Shown: positions 34,423-44,114, counted from the first letter of the stretch. The stretch: DNA of 64,000 bases from JALZBL01 sp040004775 (GCA_040004775.1 JBDUAD010000002.1:17619-81618), one strand, 5' to 3'. The notes: generated by a model not told the origin, from the letters alone. Numbers and translations: made by a program.

Positions 34423-35760
34423 TCAGTTGCTCAACGAGATCGGGGACACGATGTCGGCGTAGACCACCAGCACCGTAAAGGCCAGCAGCAGCGCGGCCAC
34501 CCCGTACAGCACCGGCACCATCTGCGCGGTGTCGACGTAAATGGGTTTGACCGGTGGAGCGGCGCCGCCCTCTCCGGCCCGCACGGACGCGCGCCGGCGG
34601 CCAGCGACCTGGCGCTTGACCGACTCGACGATGGCGCCGGCGACGTGGCCGCCGTCGAGCGGCAGCAGCGGCAGGAGGTTGAAGAGGAACAGCAGGAGGT
34701 TGACCCCGGCCAGCAGGAACAGCAGGACGTAGGCCTTGTCGAGCAGGTCGATGCGGTGGCTGGAGGCCACCTCTCCCCCGATGCGGCCGAGACCCACGAC
34801 GCCGACCGCGCCCTCGGGATCACGCTGCTTGCCCTCGAACACCGTGCCGAAGAGGTTACCGATCTTCGCCGGGAAGCTGATGAGAGCGGAGACGCCCTGG
34901 CCGATCTGGGTGCTGACCCGACCCGGGATCTCGGTCAGCGGCACCGCCTGGTACTCCTGCACCGGGCTGACGCCGATGAACCCGACCGTCTTGGTGCGGT
35001 CGTCGCTCGGGTTCTCGCTGACGTACTTGGTGTTGCTGACCGGCGTGAGTAAGACGTCGCGCGGGGCCCCGTCGCGCAGCACGGTGAGGGTCAGGCGGTG
35101 GCCCGCGGCGGGTTCGATGCGGGCGACGACGTCGTTCCAGGTCCGTACTGCCGTGCCGTCGACGGCCAGGACCTGGTCGCCGGGCTGGAGCACCGACTTG
35201 GCCGGGGCGGTGGTGGTGCCGGCCGGGCACGGGCGGTTCGGGTCGACGCTGACCGCGGAGCCGGCGGGCACGATGCAGCTGGACACCGCGTCGACGCGGT
35301 TGGTCGGCTCCTTGGTGCCGATCGTGCCGAGAAGCAGGACGGTGAGGACCAGGTAGATGACCAGGTTCATGGTGGGGCCGCCGAGCATCACCACGATCTT
35401 CTTCCACGGGGTGAGCCGGTAGAACTCGCGAGGGCCGTCCTCCGGGCGGACGTCGGCCCGGCTCGCCGCGCGGAAGTCCTCGGACAGTTCGGCCAATCGC
35501 CGCGGCCAGCGGGAGCGGGGCCCGTCCTGCCTGGGCGGGATCATCCCGATCATGCGGATGTAGCCGCCGAGCGGGATGGCCTTGAGCCCGTACTCGGTCT
35601 CCCCCCGGCGGCGGGACCACACCGTGGGGCCGAACCCCACCATGTACTGGGTGACCTTCACGCCGAATTGCTTGGCCGGCACCATGTGGCCGATCTCGTG
35701 CAACGCGATCGAGGCGAGCAGGCCGACGGCGAAGGCCAGCACGCCCAGCGCGTACAGCAC
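34423..35760 (-). CDS. Site-2 zinc metalloprotease (Rip1/RseP type)
   Basis: About 445 residues from GTG 35760, with a GAGGGGG ribosome-binding site. The membrane-embedded active site is ASIALHEIGHMVPA (HExxH) in TM1 plus FNLLPLLPLDGGHVAGAI (LDG) in a C-terminal helix. A central PDZ domain carries QPGDQVLAVDGTAV. A family GPTVWSRRRG loop follows the zinc helix. It cleaves transmembrane anti-sigma factors. It lies 11 bp after dxr and upstream of ispG, the classic order. A long Ser/Arg insertion separates the first PDZ from the zinc helix. Confidence 0.94.
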   Translation of the reverse strand: MLYALGVLAFAVGLLASIALHEIGHMVPAKQFGVKVTQYMVGFGPTVWSRRRGETEYGLKAIPLGGYIRMIGMIPPRQDGPRSRWPRRLAELSEDFRAASRADVRPEDGPREFYRLTPWKKIVVMLGGPTMNLVIYLVLTVLLLGTIGTKEPTNRVDAVSSCIVPAGSAVSVDPNRPCPAGTTTAPAKSVLQPGDQVLAVDGTAVRTWNDVVARIEPAAGHRLTLTVLRDGAPRDVLLTPVSNTKYVSENPSDDRTKTVGFIGVSPVQEYQAVPLTEIPGRVSTQIGQGVSALISFPAKIGNLFGTVFEGKQRDPEGAVGVVGLGRIGGEVASSHRIDLLDKAYVLLFLLAGVNLLLFLFNLLPLLPLDGGHVAGAIVESVKRQVAGRRRASVRAGEGGAAPPVKPIYVDTAQMVPVLYGVAALLLAFTVLVVYADIVSPISLSN

Positions 35761-35771
35761 AAGTACCCCCT

Positions 35772-37049
35772 CTAGCCGGCGAGCGCCTCGGTGACCCGGG
35801 CCCGCGCCCACTGCTGGGCGTGCTCGACCTCCTCGACGGTACTAGGGGTACCGGCCGCGGCGTGCTCCTCGGTGAGCCAGACCTCGAGCACCTCGCGCAG
35901 GATGTCGGCGATGGAAAGGAACCCGCAGCGCCCAGCCGCGAACGCCGTCACCAGCACCTCGTTGGCCGCGTTGTAAACCGCTGGTGCGCACCCTCCGGCC
36001 AGGCCGGCGGTTCGGGCCAGGGCGACCGCCGGGAAGGTCTCGTCGTCCAGCGGCTCGAACGTCCACCTGGCCGGCGTGGACCAGTCGAGCGCCCGGGCCG
36101 CTCCGGGCACGCGGGCCGGCCAGGCCAGCGCGAGGGCGATCGGCAGGCGCATGTCCGGAGGGCTGGCCTGGGCCAGGACGGCGCCGTCGACGAACTCGAC
36201 CATCGAGTGGACGATCGACTGCGGGTGCACCACGACGTCGATCCGCTCGTACGGCACGTCGAACAACAGGTGGGTCTCGATCAGCTCCAGCCCCTTGTTG
36301 ACCAGCGTGGCGCTGTTCACGGTGATCAACGGGCCCATGTCCCAGGTCGGGTGGGCCATGGCCTCGGTCAGCGTGACCCGCTCCAGATCGGTCCGTCGCC
36401 GCCCGCGGAACGGGCCGCCGCTGGCGGTGAGGACCAGGCGGGCCACCTCCTCGCGGGTGCCGCCGCGCAGGCACTGGGCCAGCGCGGAGTGCTCCGAGTC
36501 GACCGGGACGATCTGGCCCGGTCGGGCCCGGCCCAGGACCAGCGGTCCGCCGGCCACCAGCGACTCCTTGTTGGCCAGCGCGACGATGCGGCCGGTGTCC
36601 AGGGCGGCCAGGGTGGCCCGCAGCCCCTGCTCGCCGGCCACCGCATTGAGCACCACGTCGCAGTCCACCGTGGCCAGGCGCACCGCGGCCTCGGGTCCGT
36701 CGATGATCTCGGGCAGCGGGCGCCCGGTCGGCCATTCCGCCAGCACCCGGTCCCGCAGCTCGCCGGCCGTCCCGGGGCGGCTGATGCCGACCACGCGGGG
36801 GTGGACGTGGCGGACCTGCTCGGCCAGCGCGGCCACGTCGCTGCCCCCGGAGCACAGCGCCTCGACCGTGAACCGCTCCGGCGCGGCCCGGACCACATCG
36901 AGCGTCTGGGTGCCGATGGATCCGGTCGAGCCGAGGACGACCAACCGGGTGACCGCCCGGGCGGCGGTGTCGACGTCCGGCAGAACCGTCGGTGACGCAG
37001 CGCGGGACCGGTCGAGGCTGTCGGCCGTCGCGGCGCGTGCGGTGCTCAC
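35772..37049 (-). CDS. dxr: 1-deoxy-D-xylulose 5-phosphate reductoisomerase
   Basis: 425 residues, GTG start. Second step of the MEP pathway (DXP to MEP, NADPH-dependent). The NADPH loop LGSTGSIGTQTLDVV is near residue 38. NKESLVAGG and PVDSEHSALAQCL carry the metal and substrate ligands. The first 33 residues are a Thr/Ala leader that may be partly untranslated, since a shorter start near the VTRLVVLG stretch is possible. The promoter must lie in the 46 bp to the divergent DUF2631 gene. Confidence 0.95.
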   Translation of the reverse strand: MSTARAATADSLDRSRAASPTVLPDVDTAARAVTRLVVLGSTGSIGTQTLDVVRAAPERFTVEALCSGGSDVAALAEQVRHVHPRVVGISRPGTAGELRDRVLAEWPTGRPLPEIIDGPEAAVRLATVDCDVVLNAVAGEQGLRATLAALDTGRIVALANKESLVAGGPLVLGRARPGQIVPVDSEHSALAQCLRGGTREEVARLVLTASGGPFRGRRRTDLERVTLTEAMAHPTWDMGPLITVNSATLVNKGLELIETHLLFDVPYERIDVVVHPQSIVHSMVEFVDGAVLAQASPPDMRLPIALALAWPARVPGAARALDWSTPARWTFEPLDDETFPAVALARTAGLAGGCAPAVYNAANEVLVTAFAAGRCGFLSIADILREVLEVWLTEEHAAAGTPSTVEEVEHAQQWARARVTEALAG

Positions 37050-37095
37050 CCGACCAGCCTCTCAGGTTCCGGCGCGACGGTGCCAGAATGGATCC

Positions 37096-37374
37096 ATGTC
37101 AGCCGTCGAGCGCGCGTCCGAGCACGGTGGGGTGGAGCTACACGGGCAGGACCAACCCGTACATCACGAACGTCCCGAGGACTGGGGTTGGCACGCCGAC
37201 CTCGGTGGCTGGGCCCGCTTCGGGGGCATATTCAGCCTGATCGTCCTCGGGCTGGGTCTCACCGCGACGAAGTACAACAACGCCGGCACGGTGGCCATCG
37301 TGACCTGCATGGTCCTGATCGTCATCGGGCTGCTGGTCGACCGGCAGAAGCGCCGCACGTCATGGCGGCGGTAG
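37096..37374 (+). CDS. DUF2631 small membrane protein
   Basis: 92 residues from ATG 37096 (MSAVERASEHGGVELHG). A conserved N-terminal segment QPVHHERPEDWGWHADLG is followed by two hydrophobic helices (IFSLIVLGLGLTATKY and VAIVTCMVLIVIGLLV) and a basic tail, so it is an inner-membrane protein with a cytosolic N-terminus. It is divergent from dxr with 46 bp between starts. Proteins of this family occur beside dxr in actinobacteria. No function is known. Confidence 0.85.
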   Translation: MSAVERASEHGGVELHGQDQPVHHERPEDWGWHADLGGWARFGGIFSLIVLGLGLTATKYNNAGTVAIVTCMVLIVIGLLVDRQKRRTSWRR

Positions 37375-37403
37375 CCGCATAGGGGCTGAGCGGCGGCGCT
37401 AGT

Positions 37404-38648
37404 TCAGGCCGGCATCTCCCGCTGACCCCACGGCGAGCCGTACTCGCCGGCCAGCAGATCCAGGAACGGCCGGGCCGGCAACGCCTCCGGACCGAGCACG
37501 CCGCTGCCCGACCACACGCCGGCGTCGATCAGTTCCAGGGCGACCACGGGGTTGACCGCGGTCTGCCAGACGACGGCTTGCGCCCCGTACTCGCGCATCG
37601 ACCATTCGTTGTCGACCACGTGGTAGAGGTAGGTCGAGCGGGACGCGCCGTCCTTACCGGTGCCCCGAACCCACAGCCCGGCGCAGGTCTTACCGGTCAT
37701 GCGGTCCCCGAGGCGCGCGGGATCGGGCAGGCAGGCCGCGACGACGTCGCGCGGCGATACCCACACGGGACCGGCCGCGGCCCCCGGCTCCGGAACGCCC
37801 TGAACCCGCACCGGAACGTCGGAGCTGAGGTTGAGCTTGCGCAGCGTCTTGAGGACTTCGATGAACTCCCTCCCCAGGCCGTACTTGAAGGTCACCCGCT
37901 TGGCGCCGATCCAGCGCGGGATCAGCAGGACCTCTTCGTGCTCGACGTTGACGCACTCGACCGGGCCGATGCCCTCGGGGAAGTCGAAGACCTCGGGCTC
38001 GCTGAACGGTTCGGTGGTGAACCAGCCGCGGTCCTTCTCATAGATCACCGGCGGATTCAGGCACTCCTCGATGGTGGTCCAGATCGAGAAGCTGGGCGCG
38101 AATTCGAACCCGCGCACGTCCAGATTGGCGCCGTCGCGCACGCCGGCCTCCTCGATCTCGTCGAAGAGCTCGTCGGCGGCCAGGCGGGCGAAGACGTCGG
38201 CCAGCCCCGGCTCGACGCCCATGCCGACCAGCGCCATGTGCCCCGACGCGCGCCACTCGTCGTCCAGCGCAAACTGCTCGTCGCCGAGCTTGACCCCGGT
38301 CAGCCCGTAGGGGCGGTCCGGGTGGGGCTTGGACAGGGACATCGCCATGTCCAGGTAATGGATGTTGGCGGCCAGCGCGGCCCGGAAGATCGGCATGGTG
38401 AACCGCGGGTCGGTGGCGCCGAGCACGGCGTCGACCTTCTCGGCCGCGATGAGGGCCTCGATGGCGGACTGGTCGGAGGCGTCGACCCGGGCCCAGGTGA
38501 ACCGGTCGTCCCCGGTCGCGGTGGCGGCGGCCTCCGCCCGGCCGGCGTCGTAGTCGGCGAGCACCACCGCGGTGAGGAACGGCCGGCGGACGGCGATCAG
38601 GGCGGCGGCTGAGCCGACTCCACCACTGCCGAGGATGAGCAGGCGCAC
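37404..38648 (-). CDS. Saccharopine dehydrogenase-family oxidoreductase
   Basis: 414 residues. N-terminal Rossmann fold GSGGVGSAAALIAVRRP, then DAVLGATDPRFTMP and MGVEPGLADVFARLAAD, the domain order of saccharopine and carboxynorspermidine dehydrogenases. The C-terminal part has IPRWIGAKRVTFKYGLGREF and a YHVVDNEWS segment. It is the last gene on the minus strand of the polyamine island, 86 bp after agmatinase. Saccharopine dehydrogenase and carboxy(nor)spermidine dehydrogenase are alternatives; linkage to polyamine genes favours the latter or a polyamine-related substrate. Confidence 0.8.
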   Translation of the reverse strand: MRLLILGSGGVGSAAALIAVRRPFLTAVVLADYDAGRAEAAATATGDDRFTWARVDASDQSAIEALIAAEKVDAVLGATDPRFTMPIFRAALAANIHYLDMAMSLSKPHPDRPYGLTGVKLGDEQFALDDEWRASGHMALVGMGVEPGLADVFARLAADELFDEIEEAGVRDGANLDVRGFEFAPSFSIWTTIEECLNPPVIYEKDRGWFTTEPFSEPEVFDFPEGIGPVECVNVEHEEVLLIPRWIGAKRVTFKYGLGREFIEVLKTLRKLNLSSDVPVRVQGVPEPGAAAGPVWVSPRDVVAACLPDPARLGDRMTGKTCAGLWVRGTGKDGASRSTYLYHVVDNEWSMREYGAQAVVWQTAVNPVVALELIDAGVWSGSGVLGPEALPARPFLDLLAGEYGSPWGQREMPA

Positions 38649-38734
38649 GGGTAGTCCTTTCGACGGGGAACGGATGTCGTACGGGGAACAGCGCCGCGGA
38701 GAACCAGGGCGGGGTGCTAACTCGTGGGCGGGTC

Positions 38735-39748
38735 TCAGCGCCCTTCGAGCAGCGGGCGGCGTGGGTCCCAGGTCGTGCCGTCGGTGGCGTCACGGCGGCG
38801 ACGGGCGATGCCCGACAGCGTCTCGAGGACCACGCGGTTGGCCAGGAACGAGGTGATGTCGGCGTGGTCGTAGGGCGGCGACACCTCGACCACGTCGACA
38901 CCGACCACCGGCATCTCGTAGGCGATCCGGCGCACCGAGTCGAGCAGCTGCCGGGCGGTCAGGCCACCAGGCTCCGGCGTTCCGGTACCGGGAGCGTGGC
39001 CGGGATCGCAGACGTCGATGTCGACGGAGAGGAAGACCCCGTCGCAGTCGTCGATGGCGATGGTGAACGCCTCGCTGAGGCACTCCTCCAGCCCGCGGGC
39101 GCCGATCTCGGACATCTCGTAGGAGCGCATCCCCTGCTCGGCCATCCAGTCCAGGGTCTCCGGCGGCGGCCAATACCCGCGCAACCCGATCTGCAGGAAC
39201 CGGTCGCCTCGCAGCGCGCCGGACTCGATCAGCCGGCGCATCGGCTGGCCGTGACCGATCAGCGAACCGAACTCGATGTTGCCCGTGTCGGCGTGGGCGT
39301 CGAAGTGGATCATCGAGATGCGGCCCTGGCCGAGGTGCTGGGCCACGCCGGCCGCGTCGGGCCAGGCGATGGTGTGGTCGCCGCCCAGGACGAGCGGGAT
39401 GGCGCCGGTGCGCGTGATCGCGTACACCGCTTCCTGCAGGTCGCGCACTGAGCGCTCGGCGTCGCCGGAGAACATCTCGACGTCGCCGGCGTCGTAGACG
39501 CGCAGATCGCGCAGGCCGTCGACCCGCAGGGCCAGGGACGGGCGCGACCCGTCGTGGGCCAGATAGCAGGTCTGGCGGATGAACTGCGGCCCGAAGCGGG
39601 CACCCGGCCGGTGCGACGTGCCGCCGTCGAACGGTGCCCCGAGGATCACCACGTCGGCGCCTTCATAGCTAAGCGCGTCGGCCCAGTCGCAGCGCTCCAC
39701 GCCGAGGAAGGTGAGGTCGGGGCCGTACTGCGGTCCGTAACGGGGCAT
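38735..39748 (-). CDS. Agmatinase-family ureohydrolase
   Basis: 337 residues. Binuclear Mn enzyme; metal ligands are seen in GGDHTIAWP, FDAHADTGN and SVDIDVCDPGHAPGTG. It would split agmatine into putrescine and urea. Family proteins also act on guanidinobutyrate or other guanidino acids, and substrate cannot be told from these motifs. ATG start at 39748, 10 bp after potC. The genes just upstream are a polyamine ABC importer, so agmatine or another guanidino amine may be the imported compound. Confidence 0.88.
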   Translation of the reverse strand: MPRYGPQYGPDLTFLGVERCDWADALSYEGADVVILGAPFDGGTSHRPGARFGPQFIRQTCYLAHDGSRPSLALRVDGLRDLRVYDAGDVEMFSGDAERSVRDLQEAVYAITRTGAIPLVLGGDHTIAWPDAAGVAQHLGQGRISMIHFDAHADTGNIEFGSLIGHGQPMRRLIESGALRGDRFLQIGLRGYWPPPETLDWMAEQGMRSYEMSEIGARGLEECLSEAFTIAIDDCDGVFLSVDIDVCDPGHAPGTGTPEPGGLTARQLLDSVRRIAYEMPVVGVDVVEVSPPYDHADITSFLANRVVLETLSGIARRRRDATDGTTWDPRRPLLEGR

Positions 39749-39758
39749 CAGCGCCGGC

Positions 39759-40637
39759 TCACCACTGGAAGCGGCGCCGCCGCCCGGCCACGAACTGACC
39801 GAGGCCGACCGCGGTGAGCGCGATGAGGAACATGGCCGTGCCGATCACGTTGATCTGCACCGGCGTGCCCTTGCTGGCCGCGCCCCACACGTACATCGGG
39901 AACGTGATCGAGGAACTGGAGGCGTTGAAGTTGGTGATGATGTAGTCGTCGAAGGACAACGAGAAGGCAAGCAGCGCGCCGGCGGCGATCCCCGGGGCCA
40001 CCAGCGGCAGGGTGATGCGCAGGAACGCCTGGGTCTCATTGGCGTAGAGGTCGGCGGCCGCTTGTTCCAGACGCGGATCGAGCGAGGCGATGCGCGCCTT
40101 CACCGTGACGATCACGAAGCTCACACAGAACATGATGTGGGCGATGAGGATAGTCGTCTGGCCCAGCGGCAGGCCGAGCCCGATGAACAGCGTCAGCAGC
40201 GACGATCCCATCACCACCTCCGGCGTGGCCATCGGCATGAAGACCAGCAGGTTGGTGCTCGACCGGCCGCGGAAGCGGTGGCGGGCCAGGGCGAACGCGG
40301 CCATGGTGCCGAGCGCAGTCGAGGCGGCGGTGGCCAGCAGGCCGATCTTCAGCGACAGGCCGAGCGAGTCGCACATGCCCGGCGCCGCGCACGGGTGCAG
40401 CCAGGCGTCGAAGGAGAACCGCGTCCAGGTGTAGTTGAACCGGCCGTTGGGGCGGTTGAACGAGAAGATGATCACGATGACGTTGGGCACCAGCATGAAT
40501 ACGAACGCTCCGGCAGCCACCACCCAGATCAGGTTCTCCCGCAGCACCCGCCACGGCGAGCGGCGGCGCGGGCCCTGCCCGGTGCTGGGCGGCCGGACCG
40601 GCGCGGTCCCGACCCGGGGAGCGGTCGTCGCGCTCAC
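39759..40637 (-). CDS. Polyamine-type ABC transporter permease (PotC)
   Basis: 292 residues with six hydrophobic segments. The EAA loop is DLYANETQAFLRITLPLVAPGI, the PotC/PotB type. The GTG start at 40637 overlaps the potB stop by 4 nt. The N-terminus is Pro/Arg-rich and cytosolic. With PotB it forms the membrane channel powered by PotA. The exact substrate is not shown by sequence. Confidence 0.9.
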   Translation of the reverse strand: MSATTAPRVGTAPVRPPSTGQGPRRRSPWRVLRENLIWVVAAGAFVFMLVPNVIVIIFSFNRPNGRFNYTWTRFSFDAWLHPCAAPGMCDSLGLSLKIGLLATAASTALGTMAAFALARHRFRGRSSTNLLVFMPMATPEVVMGSSLLTLFIGLGLPLGQTTILIAHIMFCVSFVIVTVKARIASLDPRLEQAAADLYANETQAFLRITLPLVAPGIAAGALLAFSLSFDDYIITNFNASSSSITFPMYVWGAASKGTPVQINVIGTAMFLIALTAVGLGQFVAGRRRRFQW

Positions 40638-41593
40638 AGCAGTTCCTCCGTGCCCGCTCGGCGCACGTAGATGGCGACGATCACGACGATGGTGACCATC
40701 AAGGTGAAGGATAGGGCGGCCGCGGTCGGGTAGTCGAGCACGCGCAGGAACTGCCCGTCGATCACCTGGCCGATCATGGTTGTGTTCGGGTTGCCCAGCA
40801 GCTTCGAGTTGATGTAGTCGCCCGCCGCCGGAATGAACGTCAGCAGCGTGCCGGCGACAACGCCGGGCATGGAGATGGGCAGGGTGACCCGCCGGAACGT
40901 CTCGGCCGGGGATGCGTAGAGGTCGCCCGACGCTTCGAGCAGCCGCGGGTCGAGCCGGTCGAGGCTGGCGAACAGCGGCAGCGTCATGAACGGCAGGAAG
41001 TTATAGGTCAATCCGGCGACGACGGCCAGCGGCGAGCTCAACAGCTGGTCACCGTTGGTCCAGCCGAGCCCGCTGGTGATCGACAGCAGATGGGTCACGC
41101 GGAAGAACCCGGTGACCGGGCCGTCGGTGGCCAGGATGGTCTGCCAGGCCAGCGTGCGAATGAGAAAGCTGGTGAAGAACGGCGCGATCACCATCACCAA
41201 CAGCAGCGACTTCCACCGCCCGGCCTTGATCGCAATGGCGTAGGCCAGCGGATAGCCGATGAGCAGGGCGAGCAGCGTGGCCAGGAACGCGTAGACGAAG
41301 GACCGGATGAACTGCGGGGAAAATGTCGACAGCGCATCGGTGTAGGTGGCCAGGCGGAAGGTGAGCCGGTAGCCCTGCTCCACCGAACCGGTCTGCAGCG
41401 ATTGGCTGAGCAGGAAGAGCATCGGAACGACGAAGAACAGGGCCAGCCAGAGCAGGCCCGGTGTGAGCAGCAGGTACGCCATCCGCGAGGATCGCCGGCG
41501 CCCCTTGCCGGTGCGGCGGCGCGAGCGGACAGGGGCGCCGGCGTCGCTCGGCCCACCGCCGGCCTCGGCCAGTTGGACGGGGGCAGCGGTCAC
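40634..41593 (-). CDS. Polyamine-type ABC transporter permease (PotB)
   Basis: 319 residues. A cytosolic Arg-rich leader is followed by six hydrophobic segments. The EAA loop is SGDLYASPAETFRRVTLPISMPGV. GTG start at 41593 overlaps the potA stop (GTGA). Two permeases of different length and a PotA with a C-terminal extension match the spermidine/putrescine (POPT) class of importers. Confidence 0.9.
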   Translation of the reverse strand: MTAAPVQLAEAGGGPSDAGAPVRSRRRTGKGRRRSSRMAYLLLTPGLLWLALFFVVPMLFLLSQSLQTGSVEQGYRLTFRLATYTDALSTFSPQFIRSFVYAFLATLLALLIGYPLAYAIAIKAGRWKSLLLVMVIAPFFTSFLIRTLAWQTILATDGPVTGFFRVTHLLSITSGLGWTNGDQLLSSPLAVVAGLTYNFLPFMTLPLFASLDRLDPRLLEASGDLYASPAETFRRVTLPISMPGVVAGTLLTFIPAAGDYINSKLLGNPNTTMIGQVIDGQFLRVLDYPTAAALSFTLMVTIVVIVAIYVRRAGTEELL

Positions 41594-42891
41594 TTCTGCG
41601 CACCGGCCGCGGCACGGACCGGCCCCGACGAACCCGATCCCGAACCTGATTTGGCCGGATCTGATCTCGCCGGGCCCGACGCCGATCCGGAACCCGCGCC
41701 GGCCGGCTCGGCCACGGCGTCAGGATCGATGATCACGCCGGCCGAGGCGTCCTGTGCGGCGTCCAGGGCGAAGGTGTGCTCAGCCGCCCAGAGCAGGTCG
41801 ACGAGGTCACCCGGCCGATGCAGCCGGCTGACACCCTGGTTCTGCTCGAAGACCATCAGCTCCTGGTCCCACGGTGTGCGGACGAGGTACTGGGTGCTCA
41901 CGCCGATGAAGCTGACATCGATCACCCGGGCGCCGGCCATCACGTTGGTACCGGCGCGGGCATCGCCGGCCGGGCCGAGGCGGATCTTTTCCGGCCGCAC
42001 GCCCATCCACACCGAGCGGGCGTCGGGCGGAACCCGCCCGGCCGGTGCGGTGACGGATCCGGCCGGCAGGTCGAGGCGGACGCGGTCGCCGTCGCGGCCC
42101 GCGATCGTGGCCGCGATCAGGTTGGACTGGCCGAGGAAGTTGGCCGCGAAGGTGGTGGCCGGGTTCTCGTACAGGTCGGCCGGTGACCCGAGCTGCTCGA
42201 CCCGCCCGGCATTCATCACCGCGATGGTGTCGGCCATCGTCATGGCCTCTTCCTGGTCGTGGGTGACGTGGACGAAGGTGATCCCGACCTCGTTCTGGAT
42301 CCGCTTGAGCTCGACCTGCATCTGACGGCGCAGCTTGAGGTCCAGCGCGCCGAGTGGCTCGTCGAGGAGTAGCACGGCCGGGCGGTTGACGACCGCTCGG
42401 GCCAGCGCCACCCGCTGCTGCTGGCCACCGGAGAGCTGGGCCGGCTTGCGGCCGGCCAGCGTGGTCAACTCCGTGAGCTCCAGCACCTCGTCGACCTGGC
42501 GGCGCACCTCCTTCTGTCGCCGCCGCTGCAGCCCGAAGGCCACGTTGTCGCGGACGGTCATGTGCGGGAACAGCGCGTAGCTCTGGAACACGGTGTTGAC
42601 CGGGCGCTGGTAGGCCTTGCGGGCGGTGATGTCCTCGTCTCCGATGGAGATCGAACCGGTGGTCGGGTCCTCGAGCCCGGCGACCATACGCAGGGTGGTC
42701 GTCTTGCCACACCCGGACGGGCCGAGCAGAGCGAAGAACGAGCCCTGCGGGATGACGAGGTCCAGCTCGTCCACGGCCACGAACGCCCCGAAGCGCTTGG
42801 ACAGCGCGCTGAGCACGAGGTCGCCCGCGCCCGCCGGTGCGGCCGACGGTGGCGCGCCGGTCGCCGCCGGCGCCTTGGAGGTGGCCGTCAT
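41590..42891 (-). CDS. Polyamine-type ABC transporter ATPase (PotA)
   Basis: 433 residues. Walker A GPSGCGKTT, signature LSGGQQQRVALARAV, Walker B VLLLDEPLGALD and FVHVTHDQEEAMTMAD are intact. After the ATPase core come TOBE-type domains (GVRPEKIRLGPAGD) and an unusual Ala/Gly/Ser/Pro-rich C-terminal tail of about 50 residues. The first 25 residues are also Ala/Pro-rich. The ATG at 42891 overlaps the potD stop (ATGA). Confidence 0.92.
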   Translation of the reverse strand: MTATSKAPAATGAPPSAAPAGAGDLVLSALSKRFGAFVAVDELDLVIPQGSFFALLGPSGCGKTTTLRMVAGLEDPTTGSISIGDEDITARKAYQRPVNTVFQSYALFPHMTVRDNVAFGLQRRRQKEVRRQVDEVLELTELTTLAGRKPAQLSGGQQQRVALARAVVNRPAVLLLDEPLGALDLKLRRQMQVELKRIQNEVGITFVHVTHDQEEAMTMADTIAVMNAGRVEQLGSPADLYENPATTFAANFLGQSNLIAATIAGRDGDRVRLDLPAGSVTAPAGRVPPDARSVWMGVRPEKIRLGPAGDARAGTNVMAGARVIDVSFIGVSTQYLVRTPWDQELMVFEQNQGVSRLHRPGDLVDLLWAAEHTFALDAAQDASAGVIIDPDAVAEPAGAGSGSASGPARSDPAKSGSGSGSSGPVRAAAGAQK

Positions 42892-44114
42892 CCGCCGATC
42901 AGGTTCTGAAAGGCCTTGTTGTAGCGGGTCTCCTCGTCCTCACTCAGGCCGCGGAAGCCGTGCGCGCGGGCCAGGACGGCCTGGGTGGGGAAGATCAGCG
43001 GGTTCTTGGCCACATCGGGATCGTCCTTCTTCAGGATCGGCTCCGCACCGGCCACGACCGGGAGGTAGTTGACGTAGTCGACCACCGCCGCCATCACCTC
43101 CGGCTGGTAGTAGTAGTCGATCAGCGTCTCAGCATTCTTCTTGTGCTTGGCCTTATTGGGAATGACGAAGTTGTCCGACCACAACATGTGCCCGGTGCTC
43201 GGCAACACGTAGCCGAGCCTGGGGTTGTCGGCCTTGAGCTGCACGACGTCGCCGGTCCAGGCCAGGCAGGCGGCGATCTCGCCCGAGGCCAGGCCCTTGC
43301 CGTACTCGTTGCCGGTGAACCCCTTGAGCTGGCCGCGCGTCTTGGCCGCCTGGAGCTCCTTGATCGCCGCGTCGAAGTCGGCGTCGGTGAAGTTGTCGGG
43401 GTCCTTGCCCATGGCCAGCATCATCATGCCCACGGTGTCGTGCATCTCGGTCAGCAACGTCACCCGGCCCTTGAGCTTCCGGTCATGGAGCAGCTGGTCC
43501 ATGGACGTGATCGCGCCGCCGCTGGTCTTCGGGTTGTAGCCGATGCCGGTGAAGCCCGACTGCCAGGGCAGCGAGTAGACCCGTCCGGGGTCGAACTCGA
43601 CCTTTTCCAGGCTGGGCTGCAGGTTCTTGGCGTTGGGGATGTTGGCCTTGTCGAGCTTCTGCACCCAGTTGAGCCGGACCAGCCGGGCGACCATCCAGTC
43701 GGTCGAGCACCAGACGTCACGGCCCGTGTCGGCGCCGGCCGACAGCTGGGGCTTGACCTTGGCGAAGAACTCGTCGTTGTCGTTGTAGTCCTCGGCGTAC
43801 TTGACCTTGATGCCGGTCTTCTTGGTGAATGCGTTCAGGGTCGGGTGCTTCTTGGTCTTGTCGTCTACGTCGATGTACTCCGGCCAGTTGGACCAGTTAA
43901 CGAGCTTCTCGGCGCTCGAGACGTCCGACGGAGCCGCCTGCTTGGAGGCATCGGCCTTCTTCGCCGTCCCCGAGGTTCCGCAGGCGGCGAGGGCGGCGGC
44001 CAGGCCGATCCCGCCGGCACCGGCCAGGGCCCCGCGGCGGCTGATCATCCCCCGGGCCAGCAGCGGCGAGAGTCCCCGCACGTCGTCGTCGAAGTGGTTG
44101 CCGGCTGGTGCCAT
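42888..44114 (-). CDS. Polyamine-type ABC transporter substrate-binding lipoprotein (PotD)
   Basis: 408 residues. The N-terminal leader contains SRRGALAGAGG and then a lipobox-like LAAALAACG near residue 55, so export may combine Tat and lipoprotein features. The mature part has the PotD/PotF fold (NWSNWPEYIDVDDK, then GVDAxxTS-like GYNPKTSGG and YLPVVAGAEPI). It is the first gene of the potDABC operon with downstream agmatinase and saccharopine-type genes. Its promoter lies in the 334-bp gap shared with the Lrp gene. Confidence 0.9.
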   Translation of the reverse strand: MAPAGNHFDDDVRGLSPLLARGMISRRGALAGAGGIGLAAALAACGTSGTAKKADASKQAAPSDVSSAEKLVNWSNWPEYIDVDDKTKKHPTLNAFTKKTGIKVKYAEDYNDNDEFFAKVKPQLSAGADTGRDVWCSTDWMVARLVRLNWVQKLDKANIPNAKNLQPSLEKVEFDPGRVYSLPWQSGFTGIGYNPKTSGGAITSMDQLLHDRKLKGRVTLLTEMHDTVGMMMLAMGKDPDNFTDADFDAAIKELQAAKTRGQLKGFTGNEYGKGLASGEIAACLAWTGDVVQLKADNPRLGYVLPSTGHMLWSDNFVIPNKAKHKKNAETLIDYYYQPEVMAAVVDYVNYLPVVAGAEPILKKDDPDVAKNPLIFPTQAVLARAHGFRGLSEDEETRYNKAFQNLIGG

